A stretch of DNA of 44,154 nt. Source: Myxococcales bacterium (GTDB lineage: Bacteria > Myxococcota_A > Polyangia > Polyangiales > Polyangiaceae). Shown in pieces: positions 27,048 through 34,807 of the stretch; within the stretch, counting starts at the first letter, position 1; each line of letters begins with the position of its first letter. The position numbers were made by a program, and so were the translations under genes. The notes under the pieces were generated by a model. The model searched no databases, was not told where the DNA came from, and saw only the letters and a program-made list of their open reading frames with translations. Where the stretch lies: positions 1-44,154 of the forward strand of contig JACRDA010000127.1 of assembly GCA_016212965.1 (NCBI GenBank), written 5' to 3'.

Positions 27048-27124
27048 GCGCCCGTAGCTCAGTTGGATAGAGCGGCGGCCTTCTAAGCCGTTGGTCAGGG
27101 GTTCGAGTCCCTTCGGGCGTGCCA
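27048..27124 (+). tRNA. tRNA-Arg (anticodon UCU), CCA encoded
   Basis: The cloverleaf folds by eye. Acceptor GCGCCCG pairs with CGGGCGT (first pair G-U). D arm: GCTC/GAGC. Anticodon stem: GCGGC/GCCGT, with loop CTTCTAA giving anticodon UCU. T arm: GGGG-TTCGAGT-CCCT. Discriminator G and an encoded CCA complete it at 27124. It reads AGA, rare in this GC-rich genome. A tRNA 3' end is a classic integration site, but no integrase or duplicated tRNA fragment is seen downstream. Confidence 0.95.
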
Positions 27125-27186
27125 GCGTAGAGCGCCGCCGCCGCGGGATCGAGCCGCGCGGCACGCCGCGTCGACAGCGAGGAAGC

Positions 27187-27744
27187 ATGAAACAGACGAT
27201 CCGCCTGCGCGTGAACGGCGACACCTACGAGGTCGCCGTGCCACCGTGGCGCACGTTGAACGAGGTCCTGCGCGAGGACTTGCGCCTCACGGGCACCAAG
27301 CGCGGGTGCGGCGACGGGGACTGCGGCGCCTGCACGGTGCTGCTCGACGGGCGCTCGGTCACGTCGTGCCTGATGCTCGCGGTCGAGGCCGTGGGGCACG
27401 AGGTGACGACGGTAGAGGGCCTCGCCACGGCGCGCGACGCCCTGCACCCGGTCCAGGCCGAGTTCATCGCGGCGGGCGCCATCCAGTGCGGCTACTGCAC
27501 GCCGGGCATGGAGCTGTCGGCCGCCTACCTCCTGTCGCGCAACCCCAGCCCGACGGACGACGAGATCCGCCGCGGCCTGTCGGGCAACCTGTGCCGCTGC
27601 ACCGGGTACCAGAAGATCTTCGAGGCCGTGCGCCGCGCGTCCGACCGGCTGAAGGGCGCCGCGCCGCCCGACGCTGCCGCGGGCGACCCGGCGGCCGGCG
27701 GCCCCGCGGGGGGCGATCCCAGCGGGGGCGGAGCGCGCCCATGA
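27187..27744 (+). CDS. Molybdenum hydroxylase, [2Fe-2S] subunit (xanthine dehydrogenase family)
   Basis: 185 residues. The plant-type ferredoxin cluster is C41-x4-C46-x2-C49 with C61. The second cluster is C101-x2-C104 with C136-x-C138 in GNLCRCTGY. These eight Cys pass electrons from the molybdenum centre to FAD. The family's usual end is near residue 155; here a 30-residue Pro/Gly/Ala tail follows (DPAAGGPAGGDPSGGG...), probably disordered. GAGGAAG lies just before ATG 27187. The stop overlaps the next start (ATGA 27741-27744), giving coupled translation of the three subunits. It starts a three-gene operon just after tRNA-Arg. Confidence 0.92.
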   Translation: MKQTIRLRVNGDTYEVAVPPWRTLNEVLREDLRLTGTKRGCGDGDCGACTVLLDGRSVTSCLMLAVEAVGHEVTTVEGLATARDALHPVQAEFIAAGAIQCGYCTPGMELSAAYLLSRNPSPTDDEIRRGLSGNLCRCTGYQKIFEAVRRASDRLKGAAPPDAAAGDPAAGGPAGGDPSGGGARP

Positions 27745-28655
27745 GCCTGTGCAAGTTCGCCTATCACGGCCCCGAGACGCTGGACGAAGTGCTCGCCCTG
27801 CTCGCCGAGCACGGCCCGGCCGCGCGCGTCATGGCCGGGGGCACCGACCTCGTCGTCAAGATGTCGCGCGGGCAGGTCGCGCCCGCCGTCGTCATCGGCC
27901 TGAAGCGCGTGCCCGGTCTCGGCGACCTGCGTTTCGACCCCGTGCACGGGCTCGAGCTCGGCTGCATGACGCGCGTGAGCGACGTGCTCGAGCACCCGGC
28001 CGTCGCCGCGCATTACCCCGCCCTCGCCGAGGCCGCGCAGGCCACGGCCACGGTCCAGATCCGCAACATGGCGACCATCGCGGGCAACCTCTGCAACGCC
28101 TCGCCCTGCGCCGACAACGCTCCGACGCTCATCGCGCGCGGCGCCTCGGTCGAGCTCCGCAGCCCGCGCGGCAGCCGCACCCTGCCGCTCGCCGAGCTGT
28201 TCCGCGGGCCGGGCCAGACGGTGCTCGCGCCCGACGAGCTGCTCCTCTGCATCACCGTGCCTCCGCCCCGGGCGGCGACCGGGTTCGCGTACCTCAGCCT
28301 GTCGCAGCGCTCGGCCGTCGACGTCTCCGCGGTCGGCGTCGCCGCGGGGCTGACGCTCGCCGACGGCCGCGTGGCCGAGGCGCGGATCGTGCTCGGCGCC
28401 GTCGCCCCGACGCCCTTCGTCGCGACCGCGGCCGCCGACGCGCTCCGCGGACAGCGCCCCGCCGACGAGGCGTTCCCCGCCGCGGGAGACGCCCCGGCCG
28501 AGGCCTGCTCCCCCCTCGGCGACGTGCGCGCGAGCGCCGGCTACCGGCGCAAGATGGTCGCCGTGCTCGTGCGTCGGGCGCTCGAGCGCGCGACGGCGCG
28601 CGCCCTCGCAGACGGCAGGGCACGCACCGCGCGCCCGGCGGAGGTGACGCCGTGA
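27741..28655 (+). CDS. Molybdenum hydroxylase, FAD-binding subunit
   Basis: 304 residues. A PCMH-type FAD domain contains AGGTDLVVKM (about 30-39) and NMATIAGNLCNASPCADNAPTLIARGA (about 108-134), both FAD-contact loops. A CODH-type C-terminal domain follows (LSQRSAVDVSAVGVAAGLTL, GYRRKMVAVLVRRAL). It transfers electrons from the iron-sulfur subunit to an acceptor such as NAD+ or a quinone. It lacks the extra cysteine loop that would bind a [4Fe-4S] cluster in 4-hydroxybenzoyl-CoA reductase, so it is not that enzyme's form. Its stop overlaps the GTG start of the large subunit by four bases. Confidence 0.9.
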   Translation: MSLCKFAYHGPETLDEVLALLAEHGPAARVMAGGTDLVVKMSRGQVAPAVVIGLKRVPGLGDLRFDPVHGLELGCMTRVSDVLEHPAVAAHYPALAEAAQATATVQIRNMATIAGNLCNASPCADNAPTLIARGASVELRSPRGSRTLPLAELFRGPGQTVLAPDELLLCITVPPPRAATGFAYLSLSQRSAVDVSAVGVAAGLTLADGRVAEARIVLGAVAPTPFVATAAADALRGQRPADEAFPAAGDAPAEACSPLGDVRASAGYRRKMVAVLVRRALERATARALADGRARTARPAEVTP

Positions 28656-30994
28656 CGAGTCGACCCATCGGCAAGGACGTGCCCCGCGTCGACGGCTGGG
28701 CGAAGGCGACCGGCGCCGCGCTCTACACCGACGATCTGTCGCTCCCGGGCATGCTGCACGGCGCGCTGCTCCGGAGCCCCGTCCCCCACGCGCGCATCGC
28801 GCACCTCGACACGCGCCGCGCGGCCGCGCTGCCGGGCGTGAAGGCCGTCGTCGTCGGCAGCGATCTGCCGGCCGTGAAGTACGGCAACTGGCGCCTCGTG
28901 CCGACGACCCAGGACGAGCTCGCGCTCGCGCGCGGCCGTGTGCGCTTCGTGGGCGACGAGGTCGCCGCGGTGGCCGCGGTCGATCGCGACACGGCCGAGG
29001 AGGCACTCGCGCTCATCCGCGTCGAGTACGAGCCGCTGCCGGCGGTCTTCGACCTCGACGCAGCCATGGCCGCGGGCGCGCCCGTGCTCCACGAGGCCAC
29101 GCCCGACAACGTGAGCGTCACGCGCAAGATCGCGTTCGGCGACCTCGAGGCAGGCTTCGGCGCGAGCGACTACGTGCGCGAGGACACCTTCACCGTCCAG
29201 GCGGTGAGCCACGCCTACCTCGAGCCGTGCGCGACGCTCGCGCAGGCGGACGATCTCGGGCGCATCACGCTCTGGACCAGCACCCAGACGCCCTACATCG
29301 TCCAGTGCCTGCTCGCCTCGACGCTCGGGCTGCGCGAGAACGAGGTGCGCGTCGTGAAGCCGGCCGTGGGCGGCGGCTTCGGCGGCAAGATGGAGCTCCG
29401 CCCCTGGGACGTGTGCGCGGCCTTCATCGCGCGCCGCACCGGCAAGCCCGTCAAGTTCGCCCTCAGCCGCGAAGAAGAGCTCGCGACCGGGCGCCGCCGC
29501 CATCCGATGCGCCTGCGCTCGCGCGTCGGCTTCAAGCGCGACGGCACGCTGATGGCCAAGGACCTCCAGGTCCTGCTCGAGGGCGGCGCCTACAACAGCA
29601 TGGGGCCGACCGCGACCTTCCTCGTCGGCAACTTCGGCGCCATGCTCTACCGCTACCCCGCCTACCGCTACGCCGGCGCGCACGTGTACACGAACCACGC
29701 CCCCGCCGGCGCGATGCGCGGCTTCGGCGCACCCCAGGCGCTGTTCGCGACCGAGACCCAGATGAACATGGCGGCCGAGGCGCTCGGCATCGACCCCATC
29801 GAGCTGCGCCTCAAGAACGCCATGCGGCCCGGGGACGAGATCCCCGACGTCGCGACGGTCGGCACCTGCGGCTTCGCCGAGTGCCTCGAGCGCGTGGCCG
29901 AGATGAGCGGCTGGCGCGAGAAGAGGCGGCGGGGTCCGGGCACGGGCGGCGGCAAGGGCCTCGGCATCGGCTGCTACAGCTTCATCACGGGCGGCGTCTT
30001 CAACTGGTTCAACACGCCCTACCCCTTCAGCGCCGCCGAGGTGCGGGCCTACGCCGACGGCACGGTGCACCTGCTCACCATGGCGTCCGACATCGGCCAG
30101 GGCTCGGACACGGTGCTCCAGCAGATCCTCGCCGAGGAGCTCGGCATCCGGATGCAGGACGTCCAGATGACGGCCGGCGACACGGCCATGACTCCGAAGG
30201 GCGACCTCGGCACCTGGGGGAGCCGCGTCACGCTCATGGCGGGCAACGCCGTGCTCGAGGCCGCGCGCCAGGTGAAGGAGGAGCTCGCGCGCATGGTGTC
30301 CCTGCGCTTCGACCTCAACGTCGTCCAGGAGGTCGAGCTCAAGGATGGCATGGTGCGCTCGAAGTTCCGCCCCGACCGTGGCATCCCCTTCGCCGAGGCG
30401 GTCGCGATGGCGCAGAAGGCAAACCGCGGCAAGCCCGTGGTCGGGCGCGGCACCTACACCCCGCGCGACATGGGCCTCGTGACGCCGACCTTCAGCTTCG
30501 GCGCACAGGTCGCCGAGGTGGACGTCGACCGCGAGACCGGGGTCACGCGCGTCACCAAGGTGTACACCGCCCACGACTGCGGCACCGTGCTCAACCCGAT
30601 GGCGGTCGACGGCCAGGTGCACGGCTGCATCCAGATGGGCATGGGCTACGCGCTCTCGGAAGAGCTCGTCATGCGCGACGGCAAGACCGTCAACGCGAGC
30701 TTCCTCGACTACAAGATGCCGGGCGCGCTCGACATGCCCGAGTGCGAGGCAGTGTGCGTCGAGACGCACGATCCGCGCGGCCCCTTCGGCGCGAAGGAGA
30801 CGGGCGAAGGGCCGATCTCCGCGACGGCGCCCGCCATCGCCGACGCCGTGTGGCACGCGAGCGGCTACCGCGCGACCGGGTTGCCCATCACGGCCGAGAA
30901 GCTCCTCGCGGCGCTCGACGGCGACGACTCCATCGCGGGCGAGCGGCGCGCGGAAGCGAGCTGCGCCATCCCCGACCCGCGGCCGCGCGGCTGA
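28652..30994 (+). CDS. Molybdenum hydroxylase, molybdopterin-binding large subunit
   Basis: 780 residues from GTG 28652, with GGAGG about 10 bases upstream. The a/b-hammerhead domain begins KDVPRVDGWAKATG. The cofactor domain has GGGFGGKMELRPWD near 237, AMRGFGAPQ near 352, and the catalytic glutamate motif GAKETGEGP with E719. The last is the base that helps hydroxylation in xanthine dehydrogenase-type enzymes. The loop AMRGFG lacks the CODH-specific Cys (AYRCSFR), so it is not a CO dehydrogenase. The substrate could be a purine, aldehyde or N-heterocycle. The operon has no XdhC-like maturation factor or purine-pathway gene nearby, so the reaction is not settled. Confidence 0.9.
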   Translation: MTSRPIGKDVPRVDGWAKATGAALYTDDLSLPGMLHGALLRSPVPHARIAHLDTRRAAALPGVKAVVVGSDLPAVKYGNWRLVPTTQDELALARGRVRFVGDEVAAVAAVDRDTAEEALALIRVEYEPLPAVFDLDAAMAAGAPVLHEATPDNVSVTRKIAFGDLEAGFGASDYVREDTFTVQAVSHAYLEPCATLAQADDLGRITLWTSTQTPYIVQCLLASTLGLRENEVRVVKPAVGGGFGGKMELRPWDVCAAFIARRTGKPVKFALSREEELATGRRRHPMRLRSRVGFKRDGTLMAKDLQVLLEGGAYNSMGPTATFLVGNFGAMLYRYPAYRYAGAHVYTNHAPAGAMRGFGAPQALFATETQMNMAAEALGIDPIELRLKNAMRPGDEIPDVATVGTCGFAECLERVAEMSGWREKRRRGPGTGGGKGLGIGCYSFITGGVFNWFNTPYPFSAAEVRAYADGTVHLLTMASDIGQGSDTVLQQILAEELGIRMQDVQMTAGDTAMTPKGDLGTWGSRVTLMAGNAVLEAARQVKEELARMVSLRFDLNVVQEVELKDGMVRSKFRPDRGIPFAEAVAMAQKANRGKPVVGRGTYTPRDMGLVTPTFSFGAQVAEVDVDRETGVTRVTKVYTAHDCGTVLNPMAVDGQVHGCIQMGMGYALSEELVMRDGKTVNASFLDYKMPGALDMPECEAVCVETHDPRGPFGAKETGEGPISATAPAIADAVWHASGYRATGLPITAEKLLAALDGDDSIAGERRAEASCAIPDPRPRG

Positions 30995-31014
30995 GCGCGA
31001 CCCGGTCCGGCGCG

Positions 31015-31773
31015 TCAGTCGTGCGCGGCGGCGACCTGCTCGGCGGTGCGGCCGAAGCGCCGCTCGCGCCGCGCGTAGACGTCGAGCGCCTCGTCGAGCC
31101 GGGCCGCGTCGAAGTCGGGCCACATGGCGTCGCAGAAGTAGAGCTCCGCGTTGGCCCCTTCGAAGAGGAGAAAATCGCTCAGGCGCTTCTCGCCGCCCGT
31201 GCGGATGACCAGGTCCGGATCCGGCATCTGGCTCGTGGTCATGAAGCGCCGCAGCGCCTGCTCGTCGATCTCCTCGGGCAGGAGTAACCCGGCCTGCGCG
31301 TGGGCGGCGATGGCGCGCACGGCGCTCACGAGATCGCTGCGGCAGCCGTAGGAGAGGGCGAGCGTCACGTGGAGGCGCGTCCCGTCGCGCGTGGCCTCGA
31401 CGGTCGCCTCGACGGCGCGGCGCGTGGGCGTGGGCAGCTCCTCGAGGTCGCCGATGACGCCGAGGCGGATGCCGCTCGCCCGGTAGCGCTCCCGGTAACG
31501 CTCCGCGAACTCGGCACACATGCGCATCAGCATGTCGATCTCGGCGCGCGGCCGCGACCAGTTGAAGACGCTGAAGGCGTAGAGCGTGAGGTGGCGCACG
31601 CCGCGCTCGGCCGCCGCCATGATGACTTCGTCGGCGACGGTGATGCCGCGCTCGTGCCCGGCCGAGCGCTCGAGCCCGCGGGCGCGCGCCCAGCGGCCGT
31701 TGCCGTCCATGATGATCGCCACGTGCCGTGGCACGCTGCGCAGGCGGTCGGTGCGGGTGTCGTCGTGACTCAT
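31015..31773 (-). CDS. uppS: Isoprenyl transferase (undecaprenyl diphosphate synthase)
   Basis: 252 residues and the full cis-prenyltransferase signature: HVAIIMDGNGRWA with catalytic D23, an H-x-x-G helix, LTLYAFSVFNWSRP, and the closing DPDLVIRTGGEKRLSDFLLFEGANAELYF and WPDF. It condenses isopentenyl diphosphate with farnesyl diphosphate in cis to make the C55 lipid carrier for peptidoglycan and surface polymers. In the usual set it lies beside cdsA and dxr, but here its neighbours are a molybdenum hydroxylase and a histidine kinase, so the gene order differs from many bacteria. The start at ATG 31773 is chosen because the conserved core begins 16 residues later; TAGTGT lies 17 bases upstream. 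Confidence 0.93.
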   Translation of the reverse strand: MSHDDTRTDRLRSVPRHVAIIMDGNGRWARARGLERSAGHERGITVADEVIMAAAERGVRHLTLYAFSVFNWSRPRAEIDMLMRMCAEFAERYRERYRASGIRLGVIGDLEELPTPTRRAVEATVEATRDGTRLHVTLALSYGCRSDLVSAVRAIAAHAQAGLLLPEEIDEQALRRFMTTSQMPDPDLVIRTGGEKRLSDFLLFEGANAELYFCDAMWPDFDAARLDEALDVYARRERRFGRTAEQVAAAHD

Positions 31774-31790
31774 GCTCTTGCCAGGGGCGG

Positions 31791-31796
31791 ACACTA
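31791..31796 (-). promoter_or_regulatory. -10-like TAGTGT upstream of uppS
   Basis: CGCTAGTGT on the minus strand, 17 bases before ATG 31773. No clear -35. Further upstream (31840-31893) is a short AT-rich patch containing TTGTC...GACAA as an inverted pair. Confidence 0.35.
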
Positions 31797-31901
31797 GCGG
31801 AAACCATGACCACTCCGCCAGGCGCCGCCAAGGTCCCGTGCATGGAGTTTGCGTGGAGTTGTCCAGATAGCCACAATCATTCGACAATACGCGGGGGCGC
31901 G

Positions 31902-33317
31902 TCAGGCCGCGGGGAGCGTGATCGCAAAGACGACCTCCGGGGGGCCCGGCGCGGTGCACTCCGCGCGCCCGCCGTGCGCCTCGGCGACGGCCCGTACGAT
32001 GGCGAGCCCGAGGCCCGTGCCGCCGCGGTCGGCGCGCGTCGTGACGAAGCGCCGGAAGATGCGGCGCACCACGTGTCGGCTGAGGGTGCCGGCGCTGCGC
32101 ACCTCGCACACGATCTCCCGGTCGACGCGCCGGAGCGCGATGCGGATCGGCTTGTCGCTCTCGCCGTGCAAGCGCGCGTTGTCGACGAGGTTCTCGATGG
32201 CGCGGGCGAGCCACGTCTCGTCGCCGCGCACGCGCAGCTCGCCGTCGGACTCGACCGCGACCTCGGCCCCGGCGTCGCGCGCCCGGGCCGCGACCCCGGC
32301 GGCGCAGGCGGCGAGGTCGACCGGCCGCACGTGGTCGGCGTCGTCGACCCCGCGCGCCTCGAGGCGCGCGAGCGAGAGCAGATCGCCGAGCAAGGCCTCG
32401 ATGCGCCCCGTCGCCTCGAGGATGCGCGCCACGAAGTGCTCGGCCTCCGCGGGCTCGCTCGCCGCGCCGTCGCGCAGCACCTCGGCGCTCGCGCGGATGG
32501 CCGCGACGGGGTTCTTGAGCTCGTGGCTGAGATCGGCCGCGAAGGTCTCGACGAAGGGCCGCCCCTCGAGCTCGCGCCGCATCGTGTCGAGCGCGTGGGC
32601 CAGGCGCTTGACCTCACGGCCCGCCCCGCGCGGCCGGACGGCGCGCCGGTCGCCCTGGCTCACCCGCTCGGCGAAGCTCGTGAGCTGCTCGATGGGCGTC
32701 GCGATGGTGCGCCCGATGAGCGCGGCCGAGGCCGCCGCCACGGCCCCGAGCAGGAGGCCGATGACCAGCACCGTGGGCGCGAAGTCGGCGAGCGTCTGCG
32801 CGATGAGCAGGGTCGGCTTGACGACGCGCACCTCGCCGTAGCTCCGGCCGTCGAGCTCGACCGGCGCCGACACCGCCACGGCCGCCGGGTCGGAGGGAGA
32901 CAGGCCGCGCTCGAACACCGCCCGCCCCTCGGGGTCGAGCAGCGCGAGGTTCAGCTCCCCCTCGCCGGCCGCGGCGCCGAGCTGGCGCGCCGCCGCCTCG
33001 AGGTCGGTGCCGTGCTCGCGCATCTCGCCCGCGACGAGGGCGGCGATGGCGCGCGCCTCGTCGAGCCCCGCCTCGCGCGCCAGGAGGTTGGCGCGCCCCT
33101 TGATGCGGTCGAGCACGAGCACGCCGAGCCCGAAGGCGAACGCGCCCACGATGAGCGCGAGCGCGAGGAAGATCTGCATGCGCACCGACATGCCCGCCGC
33201 GCGCGAGCGCACCAGGCGCACGGCCACGAAGGACACGAAGACGATGAGCCCGATGGCCGCGAGCGCGACCACGACGAAGCGCAGCATCGAGTATCCCTGC
33301 GGATCCGCCGGCGGCAT
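31902..33317 (-). CDS. Sensor histidine kinase with degenerate G1 box (CreC-like layout)
   Basis: 471 residues. An N-terminal membrane helix and a second (about residues 12-65) flank a short region, then a sensor loop (about 75-170) and a third helix (about 175-205) lead into HAMP. The HisKA motif is DLSHELKNPVAAIR with H265. The N box is ENLVDNARLHG (about 375). G2 is GGTGLGLAIV. Where family members have D-x-G-x-G in the G1 box, this protein reads VRSAGTLSRHVVRRIF, so the Asp that contacts adenine and the second Gly are gone. It may bind ATP poorly or act as a phosphatase or scaffold. It pairs with the OmpR-type regulator at 33382. The start at ATG 33317 is 7 bases after TACCCT. Confidence 0.85.
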   Translation of the reverse strand: MPPADPQGYSMLRFVVVALAAIGLIVFVSFVAVRLVRSRAAGMSVRMQIFLALALIVGAFAFGLGVLVLDRIKGRANLLAREAGLDEARAIAALVAGEMREHGTDLEAAARQLGAAAGEGELNLALLDPEGRAVFERGLSPSDPAAVAVSAPVELDGRSYGEVRVVKPTLLIAQTLADFAPTVLVIGLLLGAVAAASAALIGRTIATPIEQLTSFAERVSQGDRRAVRPRGAGREVKRLAHALDTMRRELEGRPFVETFAADLSHELKNPVAAIRASAEVLRDGAASEPAEAEHFVARILEATGRIEALLGDLLSLARLEARGVDDADHVRPVDLAACAAGVAARARDAGAEVAVESDGELRVRGDETWLARAIENLVDNARLHGESDKPIRIALRRVDREIVCEVRSAGTLSRHVVRRIFRRFVTTRADRGGTGLGLAIVRAVAEAHGGRAECTAPGPPEVVFAITLPAA

Positions 33318-33324
33318 CACGCCG

Positions 33325-33330
33325 AGGGTA
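33325..33330 (-). promoter_or_regulatory. -10 box TACCCT before the histidine kinase
   Basis: GACTACCCT, 7 bases, ATG 33317 on the minus strand. It suggests the histidine kinase has its own leaderless start, separate from the regulator gene 65 bases upstream. Confidence 0.4.
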
Positions 33331-33381
33331 GTCGTTTTTTGCGCCGTCGGTCAGTCGGCGCGCCCGGGCCCTGCCGCGCAG

Positions 33382-34086
33382 TCAGCCGCCGTCCGCTCCG
33401 CCGCCCTCCCCGCCGAGCCCCAGGCGGTAGCCGACGCCGCGGACGGTCTCGATGATGCCGGCGTCGCCGCCGGCGTCCGCCACCTTGCGGCGCAGCGCCT
33501 TGACGTGCGAGTCGATGGTGCGGTCCGTGATGGCGAAGTTGTCGCCCCACACCCGGTCGATGAGCTGCGCCCGCGTGAACACGCGGCCCGGCGCCGAGAG
33601 CAGGGTGTGGAGCAGATCGAACTCCACGCGCGTGAGCTCGAGCGGCTGCCCGTCGATCGTCGCGCGGCGCGTCTCGACGTCGGCCGTGACCGGCAGCGGC
33701 AGCGCCGGCGCGGCCACCGCCTGAGTGCGCGCCGTGCGGCGCAGCACGGCGCGGACGCGCGCCACGACCTCGCGCGGCGAGAAGGGCTTCGTCACGTAGT
33801 CGTCCGCACCCGTCTCGAGCCCCGCGACGCGGTCGGCCTCCTGGTCGCGGCTCGAGAGGATGATGACCGCCGGGGGCGCCTGGCGCCGCCGCAGGCGCGC
33901 CAGGAGGTCGAAGCCGCTGCCATCGGGCAGCATGAGGTCGAGCACCACGAGGTCGATCGCGCCCGGCTGGGCCTCGGCGTCCGCGAGGCAGCCGGCGGTG
34001 AGCACGGTGTAGCCGTCGCGGCGCAGGGAGTAGGCCAGCGACTCCGCGATCGCGGGCTCGTCCTCGACGATCAGAATGGTGGCCAT
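33382..34086 (-). CDS. OmpR/PhoB-family response regulator (CreB-like)
   Basis: 234 residues. The receiver domain has the acidic pair EDE near 8-10, phospho-acceptor D50 in LVVLDLMLPDGSG and the switch Lys near 100 in VTKPF. The winged-helix DNA-binding domain has the recognition region TDRTIDSHVKALRRKV and the closing wing TVRGVGYRL. The sequence around QLIDRVWGDNFAITDRTIDSHVKALR resembles CreB-type regulators. The cognate kinase is very likely the next gene, 64 bases downstream. A short Gly-rich tail (GGEGGGADGG) is extra. It lies 9 bases after the unknown gene at 34096, so the two may be co-transcribed. Confidence 0.9.
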   Translation of the reverse strand: MATILIVEDEPAIAESLAYSLRRDGYTVLTAGCLADAEAQPGAIDLVVLDLMLPDGSGFDLLARLRRRQAPPAVIILSSRDQEADRVAGLETGADDYVTKPFSPREVVARVRAVLRRTARTQAVAAPALPLPVTADVETRRATIDGQPLELTRVEFDLLHTLLSAPGRVFTRAQLIDRVWGDNFAITDRTIDSHVKALRRKVADAGGDAGIIETVRGVGYRLGLGGEGGGADGG

Positions 34087-34095
34087 GATCTTCGT

Positions 34096-34758
34096 TCAGC
34101 CGTAGGCGAGCGCCGCCACGACGAACACCGGGACGAGGCGCGCGAGCTCGGCATAGCCTTCGGCCGAAGGCACGAGGTGGCTGCCATAGAGCACGAGCCC
34201 GCCGGGCCGCAGCTCCAGGTGGAGCGCCGGGCGCGCGAGGTCGGCCTGCGACGCCCCCACCGCCCCGCCGGACGGCGCGGCGAGCACGAAGGGCGCGAGC
34301 GCCTCGCAGAGGCGCGGGTGGAAGGCCGCGCGCGCCTCGTCCGGCGTGTGCGCGAGGGTCACCACCGCCGCGTCCCAGCGCGCATCGCCGAGCGGCGCGC
34401 GCGGCAGCGGCGGGCCCGCGAGGTAGCTCACGCGCGTGAGCAGCCCCTCGCCGCAGCGCGCGGCCGCCCGGTGGCGCAGCCCGGGGTGCTGCGCGAAGCC
34501 GAGCAGCGCCCGCCCGATGGGCTCGGTCCCCTCCTCCTCCTCCGTCCACGGCTCGACGAGCGACACGGCGCCCGGGCTCGCGGCCCAGGAGCACGCGTTG
34601 TAGTAGCGACTTGCCGAGATGAGGGTGTCGAACGGCTCCCAGGCGCGGAACCATGCCTCGTCGGGGCGTACCGCGTAGCCGATACCCCGGCTGGCGGCCC
34701 AGTGCGCGACGGCTTCGCTGCCGGGGGGCCCCGGCGCCACGGTTGGCATGCCTCGCAT
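34096..34758 (-). CDS. Conserved-looking protein of unknown function
   Basis: 220 residues, no signal peptide or membrane helix apart from a mildly hydrophobic C-terminus (ARLVPVFVVAALAYG). It has a Trp-rich N-terminal third (AHWAASRGIGYAVRPDEAWFRAWEPFDTL) and a YYNACSW segment; the central region is mixed. No family I recognise. Codon bias and the tight 9-base spacing to the response regulator argue that it is real. An in-frame ATG at 34749 is an alternative start; AGAGGGG precedes 34758. Confidence 0.65.
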   Translation of the reverse strand: MRGMPTVAPGPPGSEAVAHWAASRGIGYAVRPDEAWFRAWEPFDTLISASRYYNACSWAASPGAVSLVEPWTEEEEGTEPIGRALLGFAQHPGLRHRAAARCGEGLLTRVSYLAGPPLPRAPLGDARWDAAVVTLAHTPDEARAAFHPRLCEALAPFVLAAPSGGAVGASQADLARPALHLELRPGGLVLYGSHLVPSAEGYAELARLVPVFVVAALAYG

Positions 34759-34807
34759 GCCCCTCTGTCGTCTTCGCGCGGGGCGGCGTCAACGGTCGGC
34801 GCGGGGC

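Noticed and set aside
27048..27190. Genomic island inserted at tRNA-Arg
   Set aside because: No integrase, no duplicated tRNA 3' end and no change in base composition downstream were seen.
28541..31876. Long minus-strand frame across the molybdenum hydroxylase large subunit
   Set aside because: The plus-strand frame has all molybdenum hydroxylase motifs and coupled overlaps; the minus frame is a shadow except for the uppS portion in another frame.
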